64,000 nucleotides of DNA from an uncultured Alphaproteobacteria bacterium. Lineage in GTDB: Bacteria; Pseudomonadota; Alphaproteobacteria; HIMB59; GCA-002718135. Of this stretch, positions 10,219 to 18,987 are shown in pieces. A program made the position numbers and the translations under genes. The notes beneath the pieces are model-generated. The model saw only the letters and a program-made list of their open reading frames with translations. It ran no database searches and was not told the DNA's origin. The stretch's first letter is position 1. The number at the start of each line of letters is the position of its first letter. The stretch lies in contig CACMET010000004.1 of assembly GCA_902612825.1 (NCBI GenBank), positions 43,580 through 107,579 of the forward strand, written 5' to 3'.

Positions 10219-11265
10219 TTAAATTAAATTAACAAATTTCTTAGCTGACTCTAGAGGAGTAAGAAGATATCTTTTATTTTTATTAATATCAATATTTAGT
10301 TTTTTAAAATTTTTTTTATTTAATATATTTTTAATAATTATATTTCTAAGATCATTTACTTCAAATTTTTTGAAATAAATAACACCCTTTTTTCCTAGTG
10401 TATTTAAGATAGTATTAGTGAAAAATGTTATAATTGGCTTTTTAATTATTAATGCATTTGCTAAAGACATACCAAAACCTTCATATTTACTTACCGAAAT
10501 GTAACAATCTGTTTTAGAATATAATTTAGCTAATTTTGTATCTGAAATAGTACCATGGAATATTATTTTTCTGTTCATTGAATTTTTAGAAATAAATTTT
10601 TTTAGTTTTTTGTAATAACTTATATCTCTTGTAGTATCACCAACAATTTCTAAAATAAAATTATCTAAAGGCTTTAAAACTTTTAATAAAAAAAGATAAT
10701 TTTTTCTATTTATTATACTTCCACATGTTAAGAAATGAATTTTACTATTATTTTTAAAATTATATTTTGCAAGTCTTTCTATACCAGGTTCAATTACAGA
10801 AATTTTATTATTTAGTACCTTAAATTCATTTATTAATAAATTTTTTGTATTTTTAGAAGTCACAATAAATTTATTTATTTTTTTGAAATTTTCTTTTTCT
10901 AATCGTAAGAATTTTTTAGACCTATGACTTTTAAATTCAAGATATAAAGGATGATGTATTAGGGCAATAACATTATAAGTAAGTATTTTTTTAAAAATGG
11001 AATACATTCCTTCTAAAGCTAATCCATCTATGATAATTTTAGAGTTAGGATCAATTTTATCTAAAATTTTTAGAAAATATTTTATATCGTTATTTGTAGG
11101 AAAAGGATAATTTTCACTTAGAGCAATTGGTCTAATATTTATATCTCTTATCTTTGCATATTCTAGGATATTTTTTTCATAAATATATCCTCCAGTTTTT
11201 GCATTAATATTTCCTGGATAAACAAAATAAATATCAGATTTATTTTTAGATAACCTCTTTTTCAT
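10219..11265 (-). CDS. GT4-like glycosyltransferase
   Basis: FLTCGSIINRKNYLFLLKVL, CYISVSKYEGFGMSLANAL E-x7-E type region; start 11265 (MKKRLSK) or 11283. Confidence 0.86.
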   Translation of the reverse strand: MKKRLSKNKSDIYFVYPGNINAKTGGYIYEKNILEYAKIRDINIRPIALSENYPFPTNNDIKYFLKILDKIDPNSKIIIDGLALEGMYSIFKKILTYNVIALIHHPLYLEFKSHRSKKFLRLEKENFKKINKFIVTSKNTKNLLINEFKVLNNKISVIEPGIERLAKYNFKNNSKIHFLTCGSIINRKNYLFLLKVLKPLDNFILEIVGDTTRDISYYKKLKKFISKNSMNRKIIFHGTISDTKLAKLYSKTDCYISVSKYEGFGMSLANALIIKKPIITFFTNTILNTLGKKGVIYFKKFEVNDLRNIIIKNILNKKNFKKLNIDINKNKRYLLTPLESAKKFVNLI

Positions 11266-11644
11266 ATGATGCCCATGCAACATTTGATTCTTGCAAAGTT
11301 ATTTTAATTTTTTTTAAAGATTTATAATCTTCAGAAAATTCATTTCTTAGTCTATTCAAGATCTTATTGCAGATATCCTCTGCTAAAAACTCTGTTGAGG
11401 TAATTTTACCCTTAAATTCATCAATTTCATCTAAGTTTTGATAATTATATATTTTAAGAATATCTTTTAAAGTCGTGGACACTATTCCTAAATCCATAAT
11501 TATATTGTATTTATTAAGTTTATCAGTGAAAAATTCAGCATCTACTAAATATGTAGCTCCATGCATATTTTGAGCTGGTCCAAACACTTCCCCAGGTAAA
11601 GAATGAGCTATTAGAATATTTTCTCTTACTTTTATAGAATACAT
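11246..11644 (-). CDS. Divergent 6-pyruvoyl-tetrahydropterin synthase/QueD-like protein
   Basis: T-fold-like pattern AHSLPGEVFGPAQNMHGATYLVDAEF, YQNLDEIDEF, STEFLAEDI, ITLQESNVAWASYE; several canonical catalytic positions altered. Confidence 0.8.
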   Translation of the reverse strand: MYSIKVRENILIAHSLPGEVFGPAQNMHGATYLVDAEFFTDKLNKYNIIMDLGIVSTTLKDILKIYNYQNLDEIDEFKGKITSTEFLAEDICNKILNRLRNEFSEDYKSLKKIKITLQESNVAWASYEKEVI

Positions 11645-11646
11645 AA

Positions 11647-12606
11647 TTAATATTTAATTAGATGCATTATTGTATCCTTATTTTGAAGGATTTTATAGTA
11701 ATCTTTTTCTAAATCAAAAAAATTACTTTCACTAGTAATTAATTTTTCTAATTTTGAATTTTTTAAAGATTTAATTGCTAATTTTAATCTCCGTTCAAAA
11801 TCATATTTATTTTTCATGTATTTTGGAATTTTAGATACCTGTGAGCTAATTATTTTTAATCTTTTAGAATGAAAATACCCGCCTAAGGAAACTTCTCCTT
11901 TATTTTTACCATACCAACTAGCTTCTACTATTTTTCCTTCGATAGATAATTTTTCCATTAAAGAATTTAAAACTTTATAATTAGCTGTAGTATTTATTGC
12001 TACATCTATTTTCTCAATCTTTCTTATGTCAATAAAATTTAATCCTAAATAATTGGCAATTTTTCTTTTATTTTTATTATTATCAAAAACATAAACATCT
12101 TTATATCCATTAATTTTAAAAAAAAATGCAGTTAATAATCCTACAGAGCCAAGCCCTACAATTAGAATTTTGTGATTACTTTTAGATTGAGCGTCCCAAA
12201 AGATATTAATTGCTGTTTCCATATTTGCTGTAAGAATATATTTTCTCAAATTTCCTTTTGGTAGAAAAATTAAATTTTGTATAGAAATTTCATATAAATC
12301 TTGATGAGGATAAAGACTAAATATTTTTTTATTTATATATTTCCTTGGACCATCGATAATATTCCCAACATTTATATAACCGTATTTTATAGGTAAATTA
12401 AAAGAACCCTCTTGAAATGGGGCTTTCATTAATTCAAATTGATCCTTACTTACGTTTTTAGATGAAACTAATTTTTCAGTTCCCTTACTAATACCTGAGT
12501 AAATAGTTTTAACTAAAACTGTTTTGTTATTTTTATTGTAAAAAAGTTTTTTTTGATAAATTTTAGCTTGTTTTTTTTTATCAATCCATAAAGAATAAGA
12601 TTTCAT
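11647..12606 (-). CDS. MDR-superfamily (zinc-type alcohol) dehydrogenase-like protein
   Basis: IYSGISKGTEKLV, KYGYINVGNI, KILIVGLGSVGLLTAFFFKINGYKDVYVFD Rossmann. Confidence 0.83.
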   Translation of the reverse strand: MKSYSLWIDKKKQAKIYQKKLFYNKNNKTVLVKTIYSGISKGTEKLVSSKNVSKDQFELMKAPFQEGSFNLPIKYGYINVGNIIDGPRKYINKKIFSLYPHQDLYEISIQNLIFLPKGNLRKYILTANMETAINIFWDAQSKSNHKILIVGLGSVGLLTAFFFKINGYKDVYVFDNNKNKRKIANYLGLNFIDIRKIEKIDVAINTTANYKVLNSLMEKLSIEGKIVEASWYGKNKGEVSLGGYFHSKRLKIISSQVSKIPKYMKNKYDFERRLKLAIKSLKNSKLEKLITSESNFFDLEKDYYKILQNKDTIMHLIKY

Positions 12607-12619
12607 AATTTACTTATAA

Positions 12620-13387
12620 ATGTATAATAAAAAAATGCTAACAAACTTTTGGGAAGAATTAACAACAAATGAAATTAAAAAAATAAATAGAAAAACAGTT
12701 TTAATTTTCCCATTTTCATCAATAGAACAACACGGTCCTCATCTTCCATTAAATACTGATAAAAAAATTCTTGAAGGAATATTATTAAAATTCAATAAAA
12801 AGTATAAATCAAGCAAATATTTAATTATGCCTGAAATATATTTTGGTTCAGCTGCTGAACATACAGATTTTGATGGAACAATAAGTATTGATTCATTTGA
12901 ATTTATATCGCACTCTTTATCAATTTTAGAAAATGTATGTAAATTGAAATTTAAAAATATATTACTTTTAAATAGTCATGGTGGACAAATTAGCCATATA
13001 GATATTATTGCTAAAGAACTGAAATCAGAATTTAAGGTAAACATAGTTAAAGGCACATATTTTTTATTTGATCAATTTAAAGGAATTATATCAAGTAAAG
13101 AAAAAGACTTTGGTTATCACGGTGGAGAATTTGAAACATCTATTATGTTATATTTATTTCCAAACCTAGTTAGGCAATCTAAAATTTCTAAACATAGATT
13201 ATCACCCGATTATTTATCATCTAAAGCCATTTCTTATGAAAAAAATATTAAGAAAGCTTGGGTAACTAAAGAATTAAGTAAAAGTGGAATTATTGGAGAT
13301 CCTAGAAAATCCAATGCACAGATAGGAAAAAAAATAATTGATAGAGTAACACAAAAATTAGATAAGATAATAAATGAGATGTTTTAG
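12620..13387 (+). CDS. Creatininase-family protein (ArfB/MftE-type fold)
   Basis: PFSSIEQHGPHLPLNTD, LLLNSHGGQISHI, YHGGEFETSIML. Confidence 0.92.
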   Translation: MYNKKMLTNFWEELTTNEIKKINRKTVLIFPFSSIEQHGPHLPLNTDKKILEGILLKFNKKYKSSKYLIMPEIYFGSAAEHTDFDGTISIDSFEFISHSLSILENVCKLKFKNILLLNSHGGQISHIDIIAKELKSEFKVNIVKGTYFLFDQFKGIISSKEKDFGYHGGEFETSIMLYLFPNLVRQSKISKHRLSPDYLSSKAISYEKNIKKAWVTKELSKSGIIGDPRKSNAQIGKKIIDRVTQKLDKIINEMF

Positions 13388-13410
13388 ATTTTTATTTATT
13401 AAGAATTAAA

Positions 13411-13974
13411 TTAAAAAAATTTTTCGTATACCTCATTGTACTCACAATCGTATATCTCACAGTTATCCAGCATATATTCAGTTATTTGACTTAAGAATGT
13501 ACCATGACTGACTAATACAATTTTTTGTAAATTAAGGTTTTTGATAGATAGCAGAAAAGACCTTAATCTCATTTTAATATCATTGTGAGACTCTTGTATA
13601 ATTTTTTTTTCATTAATAGGTTTGTTATTATTCCACCAAAAATCATTTAAATTATTAAAATCAAAATCATTAAATTCTTTTTTTAATTTTTTTGGTTGTC
13701 TTCCTACATCACATGAGTGGTACAAATGTTCTCTTATTAAAGGTTCAATTACAGGTTTATTAGATGGAAAAACAATAGAGAATGTTTCCAATGTTCTTGT
13801 TAAGGGGGAACAAAAATAATTATCAAATTTGAGATTTTTAATTCTATTATTTAATTTTTTTGCTTGCTCAACTCCTCTTTGAGTAATTTTTGCATCATAA
13901 TAATAAGTTGGATTATCTAAATCTGATGCTGCATTAGCTTCTGACTCTGCATGTCTAATAAGATATAATTTCAT
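13411..13974 (-). CDS. Histidine phosphatase (phosphoglycerate mutase-like)
   Basis: MKLYLIRHAESEAN, SPLTRTLETF, VSHGTFL. Confidence 0.9.
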   Translation of the reverse strand: MKLYLIRHAESEANAASDLDNPTYYYDAKITQRGVEQAKKLNNRIKNLKFDNYFCSPLTRTLETFSIVFPSNKPVIEPLIREHLYHSCDVGRQPKKLKKEFNDFDFNNLNDFWWNNNKPINEKKIIQESHNDIKMRLRSFLLSIKNLNLQKIVLVSHGTFLSQITEYMLDNCEIYDCEYNEVYEKFF

Positions 13975-14029
13975 TTTTTAACTATAAATACAATAAACGT
14001 TAATGCATCAGTAAGTATAAAACTTAGCT

Positions 14030-14167
14030 TTATTTACGGGAAGAGACGGCCAATAACAATGGCACAATCATAACTAAGGTTGTTAAGACTGATGGATTAA
14101 ATAACCAATAAAGAACACCTAGAGAAAATATTAACATCCAGAATTCATTTTTATACAAAAATTTCAT
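14030..14167 (-). CDS. Small hydrophobic protein (45 aa)
   Basis: Manual translation: MKFLYKNEFWMLIFSLGVLYWLFNPSVLTTLVMIVPLLLAVSSRK*, immediately downstream of mtkB; not in ORF track (below length cutoff). Confidence 0.5.
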   Translation of the reverse strand: MKFLYKNEFWMLIFSLGVLYWLFNPSVLTTLVMIVPLLLAVSSRK

Positions 14168-14182
14168 TATTTTTTAATTATA

Positions 14183-15079
14183 TTAATTCAAATTATTTTC
14201 TACTAATACTTTTTTAACAGTTTCACCCATTACAGAAGGGTTTTTGGAAATTGTAACTCCACACTCTTTAAGAAGTTCTACTTTTTCTATTGCACTTTCA
14301 CCATAAGCAGAAACAATTGCGCCAGCATGCCCCATCACACGACCTTTAGGTGCAGTTAGTCCTGCTATATACGCAATTACTGGTTTACTCATATTTTCTT
14401 TAGCAAATTGTCCAGCTTCAACTTCTTGTGGGCCACCTATTTCACCTATCATTAAAACTGCAATAGTTTCATCATCATTTTCAAACTTTTCAATTATATC
14501 TCTAAAAGAACTTCCATTTATTGGATCGCCTCCTATACCCACACTTGTTGAAACACCAATTTCCAAATCTTTAAGTTGTTGTGCAGCTTCATATCCCAAA
14601 GTGCCAGATCTACTAACTATTCCTATTTTACCTTCTTTGTAAATGTGGCCAGGCATAATACCTAACATAGATTTACCAGGGCTAATTATTCCTGCACAAT
14701 TAGGACCTACTAATCCCATTTTTTTATCTTTTGGATATCTTCTCATGTATCTTTTTATTTTAACCATATCATGAGAAGGGATACCGTCAGTAATTGCCAC
14801 ACACGTTTTAATACCTGCATCAGCAGCTTCCATTGCTGAATCTGCTGCAAAAGCTGGTGGGACAAATAAAATTGATGTTGATGCTCCAGTTTCATCTACA
14901 GCTTCTTTAACAGTATTAAAAACAGGAAGATTTAAATGAGTCATACCACCTTTACCAGGTGTTACCCCACCAACAACGTTAGAACCATACTTAATCATTT
15001 CTTCAGCATGAAAACTTCCAATTTTTCCTGTGAATCCTTGGACTAAAATCTTTGTATTTTTGTGAATGATTATAGACAT
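14183..15079 (-). CDS. mtkB: Malate-CoA ligase alpha subunit (SucD family)
   Basis: VQGFTGKIGSFHAEEMIKYGSNVVGGVTPGKGG, GPNCAGIISPGKSMLGIMPGHIY, RSGTLGYEAAQQL; MtkB-type together with adjacent mcl. Confidence 0.87.
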   Translation of the reverse strand: MSIIIHKNTKILVQGFTGKIGSFHAEEMIKYGSNVVGGVTPGKGGMTHLNLPVFNTVKEAVDETGASTSILFVPPAFAADSAMEAADAGIKTCVAITDGIPSHDMVKIKRYMRRYPKDKKMGLVGPNCAGIISPGKSMLGIMPGHIYKEGKIGIVSRSGTLGYEAAQQLKDLEIGVSTSVGIGGDPINGSSFRDIIEKFENDDETIAVLMIGEIGGPQEVEAGQFAKENMSKPVIAYIAGLTAPKGRVMGHAGAIVSAYGESAIEKVELLKECGVTISKNPSVMGETVKKVLVENNLN

Positions 15080-15081
15080 GA

Positions 15082-16242
15082 TTATCCAAGAGCCTTCACT
15101 GCTTTATTTGCTGCATCTTCTAAAGTTGATGCTTCAATGTAATTTATATTGCTTTTTTTAAGTATTTCATTTCCCTTTTCGACGTTAGTTCCAGCTAAAC
15201 GTATAACTAAAGGATGTTTAATTTCAATTTTTGATAAAGCTTGAACAATTCCTTCTGCAACCCAATCACATCTGTTAATCCCTGCAAAGATATTAACTAA
15301 TATAACCTTAACTTTTGTGTCCATAGAGATTAATTTAAAAGCTTTAACTATTTTTTCAGGTGTTGCACCTCCACCAACATCTAAAAAATTTGCTGGTTCA
15401 CCACCAGCAAGCTTAATCATATCCATTGAAGCCATTGCTAAGCCTGCACCATTAATAATATTACCAATATTCCCATCTAAGCTTACATAATTCATTCCTC
15501 TGTCAGAGGCATAAACTTCATTTGAATTTTCTTGTGTTTTATCTCTAAGTTCTGCAATTTCGTCTCTTCTAAACATTGCATTGTTATCAAAACTCATTTT
15601 ACAATCTAATGCTAATATTTCATCTTGGTGTGATACAACTAATGGGTTAACTTCAACCATTGTCGCATCAAGCTCACTAAAAGCTTTATAGCATCCAATA
15701 ATTGTATTTGCAGCTCTTGAGATCAATTTGGATTCAATTCCTAAACCAAAAGCTATTTCTCTTGCTTGAAATTGTTGAATACCAACTGCTACTTCTATTT
15801 TAGATCGTATAATTGTTTCAGGTTTTTCTTTTGAAATTTCTTCGACACTCATTCCACCTTCTGTTGAAGCTACAACCATTATACTTTCTGAAGATCTATC
15901 AAACACTAAACCTAAATATAATTCGTGCTTGATATCAGTTGCTTCTTCAATATAAATTCTATTTATTATCTTACCCTCTGGACCAGTTTGGTTTGTAATT
16001 AATTTTTTACCTAACAATTTATCAGTTGCATCAGCAACTTCTAACGGAGAATTACATATTATAATTCCTCCCGCTTTACCTCTAGCACCTGAGTGAACTT
16101 GCGCTTTTACAACCCATTTTGAACCACCAATTTCTCTTGCTTTGTTTTCTGCATTTTCTGGACTATAAACAATACCACCAGTCGGAATTTTAACACCAAA
16201 ATCAGACAATATTTTTTTTGCTTGATATTCGTGTATATCCAT
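15082..16242 (-). CDS. mtkA: Malate-CoA ligase beta subunit (SucC family)
   Basis: MDIHEYQAKKIL, VGIQQFQAREIAFGLG, NIFAGINRCDWVAEGIV (MtkA-type rather than SucC). Confidence 0.87.
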   Translation of the reverse strand: MDIHEYQAKKILSDFGVKIPTGGIVYSPENAENKAREIGGSKWVVKAQVHSGARGKAGGIIICNSPLEVADATDKLLGKKLITNQTGPEGKIINRIYIEEATDIKHELYLGLVFDRSSESIMVVASTEGGMSVEEISKEKPETIIRSKIEVAVGIQQFQAREIAFGLGIESKLISRAANTIIGCYKAFSELDATMVEVNPLVVSHQDEILALDCKMSFDNNAMFRRDEIAELRDKTQENSNEVYASDRGMNYVSLDGNIGNIINGAGLAMASMDMIKLAGGEPANFLDVGGGATPEKIVKAFKLISMDTKVKVILVNIFAGINRCDWVAEGIVQALSKIEIKHPLVIRLAGTNVEKGNEILKKSNINYIEASTLEDAANKAVKALG

Positions 16243-17180
16243 TACTTGCTCTCAATTAATTTATTTATATTTACAATATTTTCAGCCATTCTTGCAGATG
16301 CAGCGTCGATCATTCTTCCATCAAGTTGAGCTGCACCCTTTCCTTCAGCAGCTGCTTTTTCTAATTCTAATAATATTTTTTTTGCTTTATCTATTTCTTC
16401 TTTAGGTGGAGAAAAAACTTCATTAGCAAGATCTATTTGTGATGGATGTATTGCCCATTTACCCTCAAAACCAATTGCTGCAGCTCTTTTTGCTGCATCA
16501 AGATATCCTTCTTTGTCATTAAAATCACCAAAAGGTCCGTCTATTGCTCTTAAGCCATATGATCTACAAGTCATTACTAATGTTGATAAGCCATGATGCC
16601 ATTGATCTCCAGGGTAATCAGGATTTAACCCCCCTATAACAACGGTTCTTGCGCGCATACTTGCTGCATAATCTGCAACTCCAAAATGTAATGCTTCTAG
16701 TCTTGAACTTGATGTTGCAATTGATTGAATATTAGACATTCCTAGTGCTGTTTCAATTAAACATTCTAAACCTATTCTATTTTCAAATTTTTTATTTTGC
16801 TCAATTTGATTAAGCAAACAATCGACCATATATACATCAGATGATGAACCTACTTTTGGAATTAATAATGTATCAACCCTATCACCTACCTCTTCTATAA
16901 TTTCAATCACATCACGATACATATAGTGTGTATCCAAACCGTTAATTCTTATAGAGATTGTTTTACCTTCTTCTTTCCAATTATATTCTTTTATTGCATT
17001 AATAACATTTCTTCTTGCATCAATTTTATCATTTGGAGATACTGCATCTTCTAGGTCTAAGAAAATATAATCGGCATTTGATTTTAATGCTTTTTCAAAC
17101 ATCTTTGGATTAGAGCCAGGAACTGCCAATTCACTTCTGTGTAATCTAGATTTAGCAGGTTTATAAAATAAATGGCTCAT
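16242..17180 (-). CDS. mcl: L-malyl-CoA/beta-methylmalyl-CoA lyase
   Basis: RLHRSELAVPGSNPKMFEKA, IFLDLEDAVSPNDK, RINGLDTHYMYRDV, GFEGKWAIHPSQIDLANEVFSP. Confidence 0.93.
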   Translation of the reverse strand: MSHLFYKPAKSRLHRSELAVPGSNPKMFEKALKSNADYIFLDLEDAVSPNDKIDARRNVINAIKEYNWKEEGKTISIRINGLDTHYMYRDVIEIIEEVGDRVDTLLIPKVGSSSDVYMVDCLLNQIEQNKKFENRIGLECLIETALGMSNIQSIATSSSRLEALHFGVADYAASMRARTVVIGGLNPDYPGDQWHHGLSTLVMTCRSYGLRAIDGPFGDFNDKEGYLDAAKRAAAIGFEGKWAIHPSQIDLANEVFSPPKEEIDKAKKILLELEKAAAEGKGAAQLDGRMIDAASARMAENIVNINKLIESK

Positions 17181-17237
17181 TTAAAAAAAAATTATATATT
17201 TGATTAATATTATAAAAGCGATAAAAAAATTTAAATA

Positions 17238-17894
17238 TTATAAAGATATTTCCTTAAGGCAATTTTCATCATTATTTTTTGGATTATTTACAATTTTTGA
17301 TACTGGATAAAAGTCTAAATCATCCTCGATAATACTTTTGTTTTTATGTAGAAATTCATTTTCATTATCTTTAAGAAAATCAAGACCCTCATTATGAGAC
17401 ATAATAAGAGGCATTCTATTATGTATATGGGAAAGGTTTTCATTTGCTTCCTTAGTAATGATACAGACAACATTCATTTTTTTATTATCTCTTATTTCTT
17501 CCCTCCAAATTCCACCAAAAAACAATAATTCATTTCTAGGAATTGATATTAAATATGGTTGTTTTTGATTGTTTATATTTTTCCATTCATAGTATCCATT
17601 TGCAATAATAAGACATTTTCTTTTAGTAAATGATTCTTTGAATAAATATTTATCATTAATCGTTTCAATTCTTGCATTAATAACAAATTGAGTAACATTA
17701 TTTTGTTTACTAAAAAAACTATAACTCCAAATAAAAGTATCTATTAAAAGTTTATGATTGTTTTCATAAATAATATTAACAATATTAGACGGTGATATAT
17801 TGTAAGACTTATGTGAGTAATTTAAAACTTCAGAGTTAGGAAAAAGTTTTATAATTTTTTCTTTATCTTCAGTACTTGTAAATCTTCCGCACAC
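17238..17894 (-). CDS. yedK: SOS response-associated peptidase (YedK/HMCES family)
   Basis: MCGRFTS N-terminus (GTG start), NARIETI, RKCLIIANGYYEWK, HNRMPLIM. Confidence 0.93.
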   Translation of the reverse strand: MCGRFTSTEDKEKIIKLFPNSEVLNYSHKSYNISPSNIVNIIYENNHKLLIDTFIWSYSFFSKQNNVTQFVINARIETINDKYLFKESFTKRKCLIIANGYYEWKNINNQKQPYLISIPRNELLFFGGIWREEIRDNKKMNVVCIITKEANENLSHIHNRMPLIMSHNEGLDFLKDNENEFLHKNKSIIEDDLDFYPVSKIVNNPKNNDENCLKEISL

Positions 17895-18352
17895 TATGAT
17901 GCTTGCGATAAAGGCATTGGTCTAGAAACACCTACGGTCATCCAACAATCTTTAAACTCACCGTTTTGCTCTACTTTTTCTACTGTCCATTCGAAACCAA
18001 ATTTTTTTCCATTACTATCTGTAAGCTCTACAAAGTAATATGAACTTTTTTCTTGTTCCTGAACTGGAATTATATTGTGTTCTAAGTGATCAATCATCAT
18101 TGAGTAGGATGGATTTTTAATCATCCTAATAAAATTGTCTAGAGGACCTGTGTACATTCTATTATTTGGATGTGCAAATTCCCAAGTTTGTTCAATACCA
18201 GCATCGTCAAAAGGTGAATTATTTTTTTGTAGTGCTTTTAATTGAATTAAAATAACTTCTTTAGGGCCAATTGAAGGGTCTGGTTTTATCATTTCTCCAT
18301 AAACACTTTTTGATAATAAAATAAACAAACTAAACAATATAATTTTGTGCAT
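17894..18352 (-). CDS. DUF4864-like secreted protein
   Basis: Signal peptide; VILIQLKALQKNNSPFDDAGIEQTWEFAHPNNRMYTGPLDNF. Confidence 0.75.
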   Translation of the reverse strand: MHKIILFSLFILLSKSVYGEMIKPDPSIGPKEVILIQLKALQKNNSPFDDAGIEQTWEFAHPNNRMYTGPLDNFIRMIKNPSYSMMIDHLEHNIIPVQEQEKSSYYFVELTDSNGKKFGFEWTVEKVEQNGEFKDCWMTVGVSRPMPLSQAS

Positions 18353-18387
18353 GATTTTAAAATAGTGTAATTATAATTTAAGGCAAT

Positions 18388-18987
18388 ATGTATATTTATG
18401 ATTTTATCCAAGGATTAATAATTGGAGGAACATTAATTATAGCCATAGGACCGCAAAATTTATTTGTAATTCAACAAGGGCTTAAAAAATCTTATGTTTT
18501 TACAGTTACTTTATTTTGCAGTCTATCTGACAGTTTACTAATTGTAATTGGAATATATCTATCTAATTATATTGTTCAAATTAATCCAAGTATCATAGGA
18601 ATAATAAAAGTATTAGGTGGAATTTGGCTTATATTTTATGGATTAAATAAAGTTATAAAATTAAATCAAATTAAAGATATAAATAAAGAATTAAATATAA
18701 TTAACGAATACGGAAAAGTATTAATTACTTTATTCCTTATTACATACGCAAATCCTCATGTTTATCTAGATACAATTATTTTGCTAGGATCATTATCAAC
18801 AAATTTTAATGATCAATTTTCATTTGGCGTTGGAGCAATTTCAGCTAGTTTTTTGTTTTTCTTTTCTTTGGGATATATGTCAAAATTTTTGTCAAAATAT
18901 ATTTATTCAAATAAAACTTGGTTTTGGATTGATCTAACCATTGGTCTGCTAATGATTAGTTATGGAATATATTTTATAATTTTTTAA
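18388..18987 (+). CDS. LysE/ArgO-family amino acid exporter
   Basis: GGTLIIAIGPQNLFVIQQGLKKSYVF, TYANPHVYLDTIILLG. Confidence 0.93.
   Translation: MYIYDFIQGLIIGGTLIIAIGPQNLFVIQQGLKKSYVFTVTLFCSLSDSLLIVIGIYLSNYIVQINPSIIGIIKVLGGIWLIFYGLNKVIKLNQIKDINKELNIINEYGKVLITLFLITYANPHVYLDTIILLGSLSTNFNDQFSFGVGAISASFLFFFSLGYMSKFLSKYIYSNKTWFWIDLTIGLLMISYGIYFIIF

Noticed and set aside
13622-13819. 65-aa plus-strand ORF
   Set aside because: Antisense within the histidine phosphatase gene.
14183-16242. Succinyl-CoA ligase sucCD annotation
   Set aside because: Sequence details and the adjacent mcl favour malate-CoA ligase, though a definitive call needs phylogeny.
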